NCBI RefSeq assembly: GCF_039523035.1
Contig: NZ_BAAAEN010000024.1
Span: 1 to 64,000, forward strand
Direction of reading: 5' to 3'
Origin: Pigmentiphaga daeguensis
GTDB taxonomy: Bacteria; Pseudomonadota; Gammaproteobacteria; Burkholderiales; Burkholderiaceae_B
Length of the DNA stretch: 64,000 nucleotides
The notes under the pieces are model-generated. The model saw only the letters and a program-made list of their open reading frames with translations, made no database searches and was not told the origin of the DNA. Position numbers and translations under genes: made by a program. Of this stretch, positions 8,795 to 18,177 are shown one piece after another; the stretch's first letter is position 1, and every line of letters begins with the position of its first letter.

Positions 8795-9742
8795 TCATTG
8801 GAAATCGACGCTGCCGAGGAACACCTGGCCGCGACGTTCGCAGCACGCATAGGGCCGCCACAGCGACCAGGCGTAGTCGCCTTGCTGCGCCTGGGTCAGG
8901 AAACCGCTGCGCGGGAACACCGTGCAGGACGAGGACAGGACGGGCGTGAGTTCCTGCCACTTGCCGGTCGAGGCATCGCCTTCCATCAGCGCGCCGGCAG
9001 GCCAGTAGCCGGGCCGCGAGTTGGCGAGCAGCGGCTGATAGACGTGAATCTGCCCACGGCGCGTGACGACATCGCCGGCGCGCTGGGCCACCACGGCGCC
9101 AGCCTTGTGGTCGTCGGCCTGGTGCAGGAAGCCGCCGCGCGGATACACGTTGCCCCACAGGTTCAGCGTGGTGCGCGCGCCGACCTCGCGCCTGCCCGGA
9201 ATCAGCGCCTCCGGGTAGGCCATCTCGGGCACGTTGTAGCGCCAGGCCAGCGTGTCCAGGGTGCTGAGCAGGTATGGCATGAACGCCGTACCCGCACCCT
9301 CGCAGAAGTAGCCCGACGATGAGACGAACTGGTTGAACACCTCGACGCCGGGGTGGCCGATGACGTCCGCGTTCTTGAACTTGGCGAGATTGTTCTCGTG
9401 GTCTTCGTTGGTGGTGCCGTCTCCGCCGGCCTGGGCCGAAGGGTTGGGCGCGCTCATCGCCCGGACTTCGACCCAGGGGTTCTCGCCGGTGTTGCTGTAG
9501 CTGGAGACGACCGCATCGGGGATGTAGTGGCGGACTTTGATGGACGTGCGCACCGTGCAGCCCGTCCAGGTGCAGTAGAGCCAGTAGCAGATGCCGACGA
9601 CGCGGTATTCGAGGCAGTCTGGCGATGCCACCGAGCCAACGATGGTGGCGGTGTTGAGGGCATAGCTGCCCGTGGCGCTGAGCAGCAGCACTGAGGCCAC
9701 GCCAGCGCGCAGGCGGCGCATCCGCTCGAAGGGTCGGGTCAT
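8795..9742 (-). CDS. TIGR03756 / PFL_4710 family ICE protein (TraU-like)
   Basis: This 315-residue exported protein has a signal peptide at about residues 8-28. Cysteine-rich stretches (DCLEYRVVGICYWLYC near 43-58 and a CC pair near 300) suggest structural disulfides in the periplasm. It corresponds to TraU of F-type systems and would help assemble the mating channel. Its start overlaps the stop of the TIGR03757 gene by 4 bp. The nearby thioredoxin-fold gene (11032) could serve its disulfides (inference). Confidence 0.87.
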   Translation of the reverse strand: MTRPFERMRRLRAGVASVLLLSATGSYALNTATIVGSVASPDCLEYRVVGICYWLYCTWTGCTVRTSIKVRHYIPDAVVSSYSNTGENPWVEVRAMSAPNPSAQAGGDGTTNEDHENNLAKFKNADVIGHPGVEVFNQFVSSSGYFCEGAGTAFMPYLLSTLDTLAWRYNVPEMAYPEALIPGRREVGARTTLNLWGNVYPRGGFLHQADDHKAGAVVAQRAGDVVTRRGQIHVYQPLLANSRPGYWPAGALMEGDASTGKWQELTPVLSSSCTVFPRSGFLTQAQQGDYAWSLWRPYACCERRGQVFLGSVDFQ

Positions 9743-10185
9743 GGCTGCGGCCTCCGGTGTTGCGCAATGCGCGCGACGGCACGGGCCACGTCCGGCTCGC
9801 CATAGACCACGTAACGCTGATCCACCACGACGGACGGAATGCTGGTGACACCCAGGCTCCATGCGTCGGCGACGCCCTGGTATGCGGAAGCGATGCGGCG
9901 CTGGAGGTCGGCACCGCCGTTGTTCAGGCGGCGCTTGACGATGGCCGTGGCTTGTTCAGGGTCGGCGGGCAGCTGTGCGGAAAGCTCGGCTTCGATGCGC
10001 GGGCCTTCATCCAACTCGATCAACCGCTCGCCACCCATGGTCTTGACCGGGTGGCGGCTGTCGGTGAAGACCACCACATCGGCGGCGAAGGTGGCTGGGC
10101 TCAAAACAGCCAAGGACGCCGGCAGTGCAACGGCCAGGCCAAGGGTTCGCCAGCCGGATGCGAAGCGGAATAAAGATGCTGGCAT
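9739..10185 (-). CDS. TIGR03757 family ICE protein (TrbC/TraW-like)
   Basis: This 148-residue protein has an N-terminal signal peptide (about residues 14-35, ending ATFAA) followed by a thioredoxin-like periplasmic domain. The domain runs from VVVFTDSRHPV to VTSIPSVVVDQRYVVYG and resembles TrbC_Ftype. It lacks a CxxC pair, so it is unlikely to be an oxidoreductase. It starts the sub-operon TIGR03757-03756-03755 downstream of the radC terminator. Confidence 0.82.
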   Translation of the reverse strand: MPASLFRFASGWRTLGLAVALPASLAVLSPATFAADVVVFTDSRHPVKTMGGERLIELDEGPRIEAELSAQLPADPEQATAIVKRRLNNGGADLQRRIASAYQGVADAWSLGVTSIPSVVVDQRYVVYGEPDVARAVARIAQHRRPQP

Positions 10186-10298
10186 GTCGCGTGCCCTGGA
10201 AGTTGATCAGAGCCATAGTCGAACGCGAACCGGCTGCCGCCCCAACAAACAATGCGCATCGCGGGCACCCCGCATACCTGTTCGGTGCTGCCGCATGG

Positions 10299-10326
10299 AA
10301 AAAAGCGGAGGCCGAAGCCCCCGCTG
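10299..10326 (-). terminator. Rho-independent terminator after radC
   Basis: Read on the minus strand, the hairpin GCGGGGGC / TTCG / GCCTCCGC is followed by six T residues (plus-strand A run at 10299-10304). It lies 23 bp beyond the radC stop. With the structured leader upstream of radC, it makes radC a self-contained unit inside the transfer operon. Confidence 0.85.
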
Positions 10327-10349
10327 TGATCAGTGAACCACGGGCCTTC

Positions 10350-10844
10350 CTACAAAAGACCGGACTCGGCGAACGAGTACGGTGTGCCCTGACCAATCAC
10401 GAAATGGTCGAGTACCCGCACGTCGATAAGCGCCAAGGCCGTCTTCAACTGCTCGGTCAGCAAGCGATCCGCATTGGATGGCTCGGTGGTGCCCGAGGGG
10501 TGCTGATGGGCGAAGATGACCGCAGCGGCGTTCAGTTGCAACGCTCGCTGCAGCACGACACGCGGATAAACCGAGGTCGCATTGATCGTTCCATGGAACA
10601 TCGGCTCCACGGCCAGCACGTCGTGCATGCTGTTCATGAACACGACGACGAATATCTCATTGGGCTCGGCGACCAGCTTCAAGCGAAGGTAGTCCCTGAC
10701 CGCAGCGGGCCGCTCAAGACGTGGCCCTGCTTTGAAAACCCGCCGCTCCAGCAACACGATGGCTTGCTGGATGATCCAGTCCTCGTTCTGAACAGAAATA
10801 TCGGAAAGCGACTCCAGGCAGGAGTCATTGATGACGACAGACAT
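10350..10844 (-). CDS. radC: RadC-type JAB-domain protein
   Basis: This 164-residue protein has the JAMM/JAB metalloprotease-like fold of RadC. HQHPSG lies at residues 113-118, followed by the aspartate of PSNAD (126), forming the HxH...D zinc motif. It lacks the N-terminal helix-hairpin-helix part of chromosomal RadC, as is typical for mobile-element copies. Despite the historic name, a DNA-repair role is doubtful, and the family's job on mobile elements is not established. ATG 10844 is preceded by CTGGAGG. The gene is flanked by its own terminator and a long leader. Confidence 0.9.
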   Translation of the reverse strand: MSVVINDSCLESLSDISVQNEDWIIQQAIVLLERRVFKAGPRLERPAAVRDYLRLKLVAEPNEIFVVVFMNSMHDVLAVEPMFHGTINATSVYPRVVLQRALQLNAAAVIFAHQHPSGTTEPSNADRLLTEQLKTALALIDVRVLDHFVIGQGTPYSFAESGLL

Positions 10845-11067
10845 GGCGAACCTCCAGGCAGGGAAATCGGAGGGCGCACATGCCCCCAGGAGGGCAGGCC
10901 CTCCTGGAAATGGAACAAGGGAACAAGGTGCATCCATCACCACAGCAGCGGTGATCGTTCGCGGCCAGGATGCGAGGCGAACGGGTAGCGGTCAGCGCAG
11001 CGTGCTGCGCCGTAGCCTCAAAGACTGCGGGCTACCTGGGCATGTCGCCGACGACGTCGGCAGGCAT
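10845..11067 (-). promoter_or_regulatory. Structured 5' leader of radC (long type)
   Basis: On the minus strand this leader contains three parts. Stem A (11040-11067) has arms GCCGAC / GTCGGC flanked by CATG motifs. Stem B pairs GTAGCC with GGCTAC. A compound hairpin just before the ribosome site has outer arms GGAGGGC (10869-10875) and GCCCTCC (10898-10904). Stems A and B recur, with compensating changes, before the genes starting at 36849, 38039 and 40268. Stem A lies inside the last codons of the upstream dsbA-like gene. It may be the radC RNA motif described in the literature. Confidence 0.65.
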
Positions 11068-11796
11068 TTCGGTGGTGGGTGAAGCGACCGAATCCTCAGC
11101 CGCCAGCATGTCCATGGCCGACAACAGCGCATCGCCTTCGATCGGCCCCTGCAGCAGGATCGCCTGGCCGGTCTGGTGATCGTGCAGACGAATCGAAGGC
11201 GTCGCGGTCACGCCGCTCTTGGTAGCTTCCTCGGCCTGAGCGCGAATCACCCTTTCGGGTCGCTCGCTGGCCAAACACTGCACGACGGCTGGGTTGAGGC
11301 CGGGATAGCGCAGGCCCTCGGGCAAACCCAGGCCGTCACTGCGCGTGTGCGCATAGACCCATTCGATGGCCTGCCAAAAGGCCGCATGCCCACCTGTCTC
11401 GGCGGCGCACTCGGCCAGGCGTGCCTCGGCGGAGGCGGCCGGTTCGTGCGCGGCCAGCGGCTGGTGCTGCCATTGCAGGGCTACGTCCGCGTTGGCACCC
11501 ACCCAGCGCTTGAGCTGCGGGAAGTACGCTCGGCAGAACGGACATTCGAGGTCGGCATAGAGCGTCAGCGTGAACCGGCCCTCGGGGTTGCCCATCTGCC
11601 AGGGAGGCCCGGCCATCTGCGCCGTGCTGACCGGCGCGGGAGGCAGCGACGCGGGTTCGCTGGGAATGCGGGACACGAGCCATATCAACAGCAGCGCGAT
11701 CAATCCAGCGGCCAAGAACCAGGGCCAGCGCTTGCGCGAGCGCCGATGGCGGAACGCCTGCACCGGCATAGGAATGGAAGGAGGTTTCGGTTTCAC
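11032..11796 (-). CDS. Membrane-anchored DsbA-family thiol oxidoreductase
   Basis: This 254-residue protein has a proline/arginine-rich cytoplasmic start, one membrane helix (about 25-42) and a periplasmic DsbA-like thioredoxin domain with active site CPFC at residues 85-88 and a cis-proline in ATPSI. It probably forms or isomerises disulfides in the cysteine-rich mating proteins (TraU- and TraH-like). It begins 15 bp after the VirB4-like ATPase gene. Its last residues (PADVVGDMPR) are encoded by the stem-A hairpin of the radC leader, an overlap between coding and RNA structure. Confidence 0.85.
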   Translation of the reverse strand: MKPKPPSIPMPVQAFRHRRSRKRWPWFLAAGLIALLLIWLVSRIPSEPASLPPAPVSTAQMAGPPWQMGNPEGRFTLTLYADLECPFCRAYFPQLKRWVGANADVALQWQHQPLAAHEPAASAEARLAECAAETGGHAAFWQAIEWVYAHTRSDGLGLPEGLRYPGLNPAVVQCLASERPERVIRAQAEEATKSGVTATPSIRLHDHQTGQAILLQGPIEGDALLSAMDMLAAEDSVASPTTEMPADVVGDMPR

Positions 11797-11811
11797 GGCA
11801 GTCTCCGGCGG

Positions 11812-14721
11812 CTATTGCGGCAGGCCCAAGGCTGGCGACTCGATGCCGCGCGCCTGGTCGATCTTCTCGGCCACCTTGAAGGCCGCGTCGAGTTCACTGA
11901 TGCCGTGCTGCTGCATGAGCTGATAGCGTTCCGCCTTCTCTTCGGGTTCGGTCTGCGCCAACGCCAAGTAGAGGCTCGGCGGCACCGCCCGGAAAAGCAC
12001 CTCCATCGACTTGGACAGGATGACGCCCTCGGTGAACTTCCCGGCTTCCTTGCGCGCGGAAAGCATCAATGCTTTCTGCGCGGGTGACAGTTCGCGAAAC
12101 CGGGCAATCTTCTCCACCTCATCGGGTGGCATCGACAGGCAGATCCACCACTCGATCATGTTGAGCATGGGTTCTGCGGCGCGCGGCAGGTCGTCGATAT
12201 TTTGTGTGGCAAGCCAGAACCAGGCCCCCAGCTTGCGCCACATCTTGGTGATCTTCACCACGTAGGGGGCGAGCAGCGGGTTCTTGGTGATGATGTGCCC
12301 TTCGTCGGTGACGTTGATGATCGGGCGGCCCAGGTACTGATCGCGCTCGGCAATGTTGTTCACCGTGCTGATCAGGCTTATGTAGGCAATGGAGAGCTGC
12401 GCGTTGTAGCCCTCGCGGGCATAGGTCGCCAGATCGACCAGGGTGATGTCGGCTTCAGGCCACGGCGAGCCGTCGCGGTCGAACATTTCGCCATCCGTGC
12501 CTTGGCAGAACATGTCCATGGCATCGGCCATCTCCAGCAGTCGCACACGCCGCATTTCCGGCAGCGTTGGGTCTTGGCTGCGCGTGCGCAGCGCGTTTCG
12601 CACATCGCGCGTGAGCACGGTGCGCTTCTCTCCATCCTTGCTGTGGCAGTGCTCGGCGGCATCGAGGATGCACTGACGAATCAGTGAGCGGTCGGCCCGC
12701 GTCATCCGGGCTTCTTCCTTGTCTTCGCCGCCGGTGATCATCAGCCGTGCGGTGATCTCCAATTCGCCCAGCACGTCGCGCTGCTCATCCGCCTCCATGG
12801 CCACAGCATCGGGGGGCAGGTCTTCATCCAGCGCATCGGCGTCGAGCGTTTGCACGTCGCTGGGCGTCTCGATCAGCCGCCGCGCATCCGCGAACGGCGC
12901 CAGGGTAACGCCCGAGCCCGGCGCAAGCTTGACCCGATTCACAGTCAGACCCAGGCGCCGGGCAAAGTCGCTGAACAGGCCGAAGCTGTTGCCGGCCTCC
13001 ACAATGAACAGCCGTGGCCGGTAGATCGCCGTGACCTGATTCAAGAGGTTGTTGAGGGTCGCCGACTTGCCCGAACCCGTCGGGCCGAACAGAAACAGGT
13101 GGGCGTTCATCTGCCGATCCAGGCGGTTGAGCGGGTCGAAGGTGATCGGCCCGCCGCCGCGATTGAACATCGTGATGCCTGGATGCCCCGTGCCCTGGCT
13201 GCGCCCCCACACCGGCGAGAGATTGGCCGCATGCTGCGCGAACATCAGTTGCGTGTACCACTTCTTGCGATCCTGGCTGGGGTTGTAGCAGCACGGTAGC
13301 CAGCGCAGGTAGCTGTTGAGCGGCGCTACTTCGTCGTCCTCACGCACCGGCTGCAAGCCAGCGTTGAGCATCACGTTCGCCAGATCCAGACCGCGTCGGT
13401 CCAGCTCGGCCTCGTCGCGCCCGCGCAGATAGAACGCCAGCGTGCCGCGATAGAGCTTGTGCGCGCTGCCGATCAGGGAGCGGGCTTCATGCACGTCCTT
13501 GAGCGCCTGCTCCGACGCCAGGGTTTCGCCGACCGCTTTCTTGGCCAGGTGGTTCAAGTCCGCTTCAAGGACATCCTGCGGCGTGGCGACCATCGTCAGG
13601 CAAAGGGTGGTGTCCTCGGGCATCTGGTCGAACAGCGTGTTGATGGCATCGCCTTTGCGTGTCTCGCCGGTCAGGTGCCCTGTGCCCGGCGGCATGCGCA
13701 GGCGGTCGGTGATCAGCACGCGGTGCGGCAGGCCGTCGAAATGCCAGGTGCCCTGCGCCACGTCGGAGCGCGGCTGGCCGAAGAACAGCCGCTGGCTGAA
13801 ATCCCGCCCGCTCGCCAATTCGATCTCGCCGTCTTCGCCGGCCTCCGTACTGTCGGGGTAGCGCGCCAGCGCATAGAAGCGCTCCCTGTCTTCGGCCCCA
13901 GGCCCAAGCAACGTGGGACGCGGGTTGAACCAGCGCAGCAGCCAGTCGTGAACATCCGCAGCCACCATGCGCCGGGCCTGAATGCCGGCGTTCGCCAGTC
14001 CGCCGCACAGGCGGTCACAAACGATATTGAGCATCTGCTCGGGCGTCTGCCCGCGGCGGCTGTTTTGCCCTTGGCCGGTCACGCGGCGATAGACCACCAT
14101 GCGCACACGCCGGGTCTGGCCGCGCCAGCGCAGCCGTGTGACCACCGTGTCCTCGAACAGACCGCCCGGCTTGGCCACCGCGCGCAGGTGATGGCCGAAG
14201 AAGCGCAGGTAGAACTCGGTGAACGCCGTCTCACGGGCGCGCGGCTGCACATAGTCGCGCAGGGTCTGCATGTACTGGTCGAAACTGGGCTCGTCCTGAG
14301 CGTAGAGCTGCAGCACCCAGGGGTTCTCATCCAGTTCATCGAAACTGTCCTGCAGCGCGTTTTCCAAGGCATCGCGGGCCTGCGCGAGCCAGCCAGGTTC
14401 CCGGCCTTCGGTGCCCAGCGGCACCAGCTCGTAGAACGCCGCCACCGATTGCCCGTCCTCCAGCAACATGGCTTTCGACTGCGCCAGGAACTCCACCCAG
14501 GGCAGCAGTTCCACGAACGACGGCGCGACCTCGTACAGCGCCTGCTCGTCTGCCAGGGTCGCCGGCCTGCGGCCTTGCACCGCCGTGCCGGGTTCGGGGA
14601 TGCCGACCTGGCGCAGTGCCTCGACGTGGCGTTGCCAGCCGTCCGGCTGCTCGTCGTCGTCAGCATCGGATGCGGCCAGCTTCGGCGCGGTCGGCTTCGG
14701 TCTGGGGAGTTTCCAGCGCAT
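11812..14721 (-). CDS. Conjugative transfer ATPase, TraC/VirB4 type (TIGR03744)
   Basis: This 969-residue ATPase powers pilus assembly and substrate transfer. The N-terminal half is the TraC/VirB4 docking region. The Walker A motif FGPTGSGKS is near residue 548 and the Walker B region NVTDEGHI near 800, with the RecA-like core between. Length and motifs fit TIGR03744 (PFL_4706 family). Its first base overlaps the stop codon of the lipoprotein gene, so translation is coupled. Confidence 0.95.
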   Translation of the reverse strand: MRWKLPRPKPTAPKLAASDADDDEQPDGWQRHVEALRQVGIPEPGTAVQGRRPATLADEQALYEVAPSFVELLPWVEFLAQSKAMLLEDGQSVAAFYELVPLGTEGREPGWLAQARDALENALQDSFDELDENPWVLQLYAQDEPSFDQYMQTLRDYVQPRARETAFTEFYLRFFGHHLRAVAKPGGLFEDTVVTRLRWRGQTRRVRMVVYRRVTGQGQNSRRGQTPEQMLNIVCDRLCGGLANAGIQARRMVAADVHDWLLRWFNPRPTLLGPGAEDRERFYALARYPDSTEAGEDGEIELASGRDFSQRLFFGQPRSDVAQGTWHFDGLPHRVLITDRLRMPPGTGHLTGETRKGDAINTLFDQMPEDTTLCLTMVATPQDVLEADLNHLAKKAVGETLASEQALKDVHEARSLIGSAHKLYRGTLAFYLRGRDEAELDRRGLDLANVMLNAGLQPVREDDEVAPLNSYLRWLPCCYNPSQDRKKWYTQLMFAQHAANLSPVWGRSQGTGHPGITMFNRGGGPITFDPLNRLDRQMNAHLFLFGPTGSGKSATLNNLLNQVTAIYRPRLFIVEAGNSFGLFSDFARRLGLTVNRVKLAPGSGVTLAPFADARRLIETPSDVQTLDADALDEDLPPDAVAMEADEQRDVLGELEITARLMITGGEDKEEARMTRADRSLIRQCILDAAEHCHSKDGEKRTVLTRDVRNALRTRSQDPTLPEMRRVRLLEMADAMDMFCQGTDGEMFDRDGSPWPEADITLVDLATYAREGYNAQLSIAYISLISTVNNIAERDQYLGRPIINVTDEGHIITKNPLLAPYVVKITKMWRKLGAWFWLATQNIDDLPRAAEPMLNMIEWWICLSMPPDEVEKIARFRELSPAQKALMLSARKEAGKFTEGVILSKSMEVLFRAVPPSLYLALAQTEPEEKAERYQLMQQHGISELDAAFKVAEKIDQARGIESPALGLPQ

Positions 14722-15170
14722 CAGTAATCCTCCACGCGCTCGCCTGGCATGGCGTACTGCACGCGCTGGTACAGCGGGAACACGGTCGTATAGCCCGGAA
14801 TCGGCACCGGGTCGGTGCCCGCCAAATGCGGATACACGTACATCACGAGATCGGGGTTGGGCAGGCGCTGGAACTGGCGGTAGACCTCGTTGCGCGCCGT
14901 GCGCGTGTAGCGCATCTGCTCGGCAGGCGCGGCCTGCACGTCCATCTCGGTCAGCGGCCTGCGCAGGCTCTGGCGCGCATCGAGCAACTGCCTGCGCGCT
15001 ACCTGGCCGGCACCACCGCCGCCGTCGCCGGCGTTCTGCTGCCAGATGTTCATCATCGTGCTGTCGCCGTGGGTCAGCAGCTTTTCCTTGCTGGTGGCGC
15101 AGCCACCGAGCAGCGCGACGGCCAAGGCCAGCGCCAGGCCCTGAGCCCAGCTATTCAAGTTCGAGGGCAT
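14721..15170 (-). CDS. TIGR03751 family conjugal transfer lipoprotein (TraV/VirB7-like)
   Basis: This 149-residue protein starts with a lipoprotein signal whose lipobox LLGGC places the lipidated cysteine near residue 24. The remainder is hydrophilic. It corresponds to the small outer-membrane lipoprotein that anchors the VirB9/VirB10-like core. Start 15170 lies inside the 3' end of the TIGR03752 gene (20-bp overlap). It is followed directly by the ATPase gene. Confidence 0.87.
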   Translation of the reverse strand: MPSNLNSWAQGLALALAVALLGGCATSKEKLLTHGDSTMMNIWQQNAGDGGGGAGQVARRQLLDARQSLRRPLTEMDVQAAPAEQMRYTRTARNEVYRQFQRLPNPDLVMYVYPHLAGTDPVPIPGYTTVFPLYQRVQYAMPGERVEDY

Positions 15171-16560
15171 GGCTTTCTCCTGCGCGGTGATCGACCTTGC
15201 GGCCTTCGGGATCGAAGTCGATGGCGAGCGGCTTTTCGAGGTGGACGGCGACCTTGGCGCCGGGCTGGACATACACGGCAGCGAAGGCCTGGCCGTAGAG
15301 CTTGTTGACCCAGCTCGACATGTCCTGGACGCCGCTGGCGAGAATCCGGCCCACGGCTTCCTGGCCGCTGATGCCCACGCTGCCGATGGAGCCGTCGGCG
15401 CCGACATAGGACGCCCTGCCACTGTCGGATTCGATCAGCGAGGCCACGCCAGCCCCAGCCGCCGTGATCAGCGCCTGGGTGCCGAGGTACTGCTGGGCGT
15501 TGCTGCGCCGCTCGCCGCTGACACAGGGAATGCCGTGCGGGTCGCTGATCCAGCCCAGGCCGTCGCGTTGTTGGTTGTTCTGCTGGTTGCCCTCACGATC
15601 CTCGGGGATGGTGCGGATGGTCCCGTCATGGAACACGAAGGTGATGCTGCGCACCTGGCCGCGCACGCAGGAGAGCGTCCAGTCGCCCGATGCGGTGCCG
15701 GAGAACACGGCCCCGGCCACATCGGGAATGTCGATGCCGTTCGCGGTCAAATTGTCAGGCCCGACCAAGACCTTGAAGGGGTATGGATCGTTCACCGTGC
15801 CGTCGATCGGCACGCGGCCAATCAGCGCCGTCATCGCCACCGACCCCATCAGCGTCGAGTTCGTCGGCACGGTATAGACAGGCGTCGCGCTCTTGACGCC
15901 AGCGGCGCGTGCGCCCGCGTTCGCCACGGTTTGCGCTGTGGTTTCCAGCGTGCTCTGTGCGGAACCGAAGCTGGTGGGGAAGCTTATGCTGCCATTCGGC
16001 CTGCCGCGCCCGTCGCTTTGTTTCGCGTCATCCGGCTCCACCCAGCGCATACCGCCTTCCATGCCGGCCTCGTCGCCGTCACGCAGGCCCAGCCCCACCG
16101 GTAAATCGGCATGGCCGCCGCCACGCCCGCCGATGCTGTCCAGGCGTTGCTGCAGGTCGGCGAGCAGCCCCTCGGTCTGCTGGCGCGCGCTGGCCGCCTG
16201 CTGCTGGTCGCGGCGCAGGTTGGATCGCTCGGATTCGAGCGCCGAACTGATGCGCTGGTCGATGGCGTTCTCGCGCTGGCGCAGTCGCTGGTTCTCCTCA
16301 CGCTGCGACCTGTTGTCGGACAGCGCGGTCTGAAGCTCGGTGCGCAACTGCTTCACCTGGGCAACCAGCGTCGCCACGGTGTCGCGCGGGGTGTCACCCT
16401 CGATGCCCAGCGCCTTCATTTCCTCCGGCGTGAGCCTGCTGCTGCCGTCCGCGACAGGCGGCGCCGACGCGCCGTCACCGGAGAACAATCGGATAGCGAC
16501 AAACAGCACCAGCAGGGCCACGGGGATCAGCAGCCATTTCAGGAGTCCGTTACTGCGCAT
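15151..16560 (-). CDS. TIGR03752 family conjugal transfer protein (TraB/VirB10-like)
   Basis: This 469-residue protein has one N-terminal membrane helix (about 8-25), a coiled coil at about 80-140 and a C-terminal beta-rich domain of the TraB/VirB10 type, which spans inner and outer membranes in the secretion core. It overlaps the TIGR03749 gene by 11 bp. Its place after VirB8- and VirB9-like genes is the standard order for this system. Confidence 0.9.
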   Translation of the reverse strand: MRSNGLLKWLLIPVALLVLFVAIRLFSGDGASAPPVADGSSRLTPEEMKALGIEGDTPRDTVATLVAQVKQLRTELQTALSDNRSQREENQRLRQRENAIDQRISSALESERSNLRRDQQQAASARQQTEGLLADLQQRLDSIGGRGGGHADLPVGLGLRDGDEAGMEGGMRWVEPDDAKQSDGRGRPNGSISFPTSFGSAQSTLETTAQTVANAGARAAGVKSATPVYTVPTNSTLMGSVAMTALIGRVPIDGTVNDPYPFKVLVGPDNLTANGIDIPDVAGAVFSGTASGDWTLSCVRGQVRSITFVFHDGTIRTIPEDREGNQQNNQQRDGLGWISDPHGIPCVSGERRSNAQQYLGTQALITAAGAGVASLIESDSGRASYVGADGSIGSVGISGQEAVGRILASGVQDMSSWVNKLYGQAFAAVYVQPGAKVAVHLEKPLAIDFDPEGRKVDHRAGESHALELE

Positions 16561-17488
16561 GGCGGGCCTCCCTGTCGTCGCGGGCTGCTGCTTTGGGCTG
16601 CGGGAGATGCACAGCGGGGTCGAAACGATGAATCGCTGGCAGCAACGATTGCGCGAGGCCGTGCCCGCGCGTCACCAGGTACAGGACGGTGGTGTCCTCG
16701 GGGGTTCCGCGCGGGCCAAGCGCCTCGTGCTGGAAGGTGGCGGTGAGGAAATCCCCTTGCAGCACGCGCGGGTCGAGGCTGATCCAGTCGCTGCTACTGT
16801 TGGTCAGGCGCACGGCAGTGACCCACTGGTCTTCCAGGCGCCACGAGGCGAGCGCGACCGCGCGTGCCGGCAAGGTCGGCATCAGCGTGCCGAGGTCGAG
16901 GTCGCGGCGCAGGTTGACCCGCATGACGCCTGGCAAGGCTTCCACGGTGCGCAGCGGTGCGTAGAGGTTCTGCGCAGCAAAACGTGTCAGCACGACGGGG
17001 ATTGGCGTTTCGCGCCGCGCCGTCCGGGGGGCCGCCTCATCCTGGGCGCGCGCCTGGGGCGCATCGGCACCGTCAGGCTGATCGCCATAGCGCGCTGTTG
17101 AGTTGTTGCCCTCGACGATTCGCACCGGTTCCAGCTCGGCTTCGCCGTCCTTGGGCGGCTCCGCCGCAATGTCGAGCAGGATCAGCGCGCCGGTGTCGGC
17201 GTCCTGCAATTGCAGCCGAGTGGGCTCGATCGGCTCGCTGGCGCGCAGGTACACCGCGCCGCCCGCGCTCTGCACGCGCAAGCGCTCACCGACGCCTGCG
17301 GGAACGCCGACGCGGACGTTTCGGTCGATGAACACGATGCGCTCCTGGCCGACCTTCAACGGCACCGCCAGCGGCATGCGCTCCCAACGCAGGATCTCCA
17401 CCGCCTGGACAGCGGGGGACACGACCACTGCGGCGGCCACGGCCAGCAGCCCCAGCAGCGCGAGTACAGGATGCTTCATGGGCTTCAT
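16550..17488 (-). CDS. TIGR03749 family ICE protein (TraK/VirB9-like)
   Basis: This 312-residue exported protein has a signal peptide at about residues 8-29 and a periplasmic beta-rich domain. It matches the PFL_4704 family, which occupies the TraK/VirB9 position of the core complex. Two in-frame ATGs (MKPM) are possible starts, and the upstream gene overlaps by 4 bp at 17485-17488, favouring 17488. Confidence 0.88.
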   Translation of the reverse strand: MKPMKHPVLALLGLLAVAAAVVVSPAVQAVEILRWERMPLAVPLKVGQERIVFIDRNVRVGVPAGVGERLRVQSAGGAVYLRASEPIEPTRLQLQDADTGALILLDIAAEPPKDGEAELEPVRIVEGNNSTARYGDQPDGADAPQARAQDEAAPRTARRETPIPVVLTRFAAQNLYAPLRTVEALPGVMRVNLRRDLDLGTLMPTLPARAVALASWRLEDQWVTAVRLTNSSSDWISLDPRVLQGDFLTATFQHEALGPRGTPEDTTVLYLVTRGHGLAQSLLPAIHRFDPAVHLPQPKAAARDDREARHAQ

Positions 17489-18177
17489 GGGGAATTACCT
17501 CCTTGAGGCGCTTGCGGCGTCAGGCCACCAGGCACCGGGCGCGTCGGCTCCGGTGCGCTGATGCGCTGGGGCGTGCCCTCGTAGCAGTCGAGCACCAGGC
17601 CGAACGGGTTGCGTGCGGGATCGACGTCCACCCGCGCGACCTTTACGGGGTAGCGCACCAGGGCGCGTTTGACCTGCTCGGCGCCGTAGTACTCGTCGGC
17701 GCTGATGTCCAACGTCACCACCCAGTCGCGGTCGGAGATCACACGCACGCGCGCCGTGGGGTTGTCGCCATAGCTGCGACCGGGAATTTCGTAGATGCCA
17801 CGCACCCGCTGGCGCAGCTCGCCCGTGCTGCGGCGGTAGTCGTAGTCCGCCTTGAGGAATGCCTGGCAGGACGGGGTGAGGTACGGCGAGAGCGTATGGA
17901 GGTTGCGCGGGTAATCTTCTTCGCCATTCGTCGGCCAGCGGTTGAGGGTCTGGAACACGTAGAACGTGAACGCATAGACCGACTCGGGCGGCACTTCCCA
18001 CCACTTGCGGGTACTGCCGGAGCGCAGGTCAGGCGGGACGTGGATGGTCAGATCGCGCGGTGCGCTCCACCAGCCGCCGCCCATGACCAGGGCGACGATG
18101 ACCAGCGCACCCGCGCCGAGGCGCAGCGTCTTGATGTGCGCCTGCAGGTGGGTGATCTCGTTCTTGAAACGGCTCAT
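17485..18177 (-). CDS. TIGR03746 family ICE protein (TraE/VirB8-like)
   Basis: This 230-residue bitopic protein has a membrane helix at about residues 20-37 followed by a periplasmic domain, the layout of VirB8/TraE. It matches the PFL_4703 family. ATG 18177 is chosen because it overlaps the stop of the TIGR03750 gene by 4 bp; the frame is open further upstream but without homology. The C-terminus is proline-rich. Confidence 0.88.
   Translation of the reverse strand: MSRFKNEITHLQAHIKTLRLGAGALVIVALVMGGGWWSAPRDLTIHVPPDLRSGSTRKWWEVPPESVYAFTFYVFQTLNRWPTNGEEDYPRNLHTLSPYLTPSCQAFLKADYDYRRSTGELRQRVRGIYEIPGRSYGDNPTARVRVISDRDWVVTLDISADEYYGAEQVKRALVRYPVKVARVDVDPARNPFGLVLDCYEGTPQRISAPEPTRPVPGGLTPQAPQGGNSP

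Noticed and set aside
7477..8949. 490-codon plus-strand frame opposite the TraH-like gene
   Set aside because: Arginine/glutamine/histidine-rich composition typical of an antisense shadow; the minus strand carries a signal peptide and family match.
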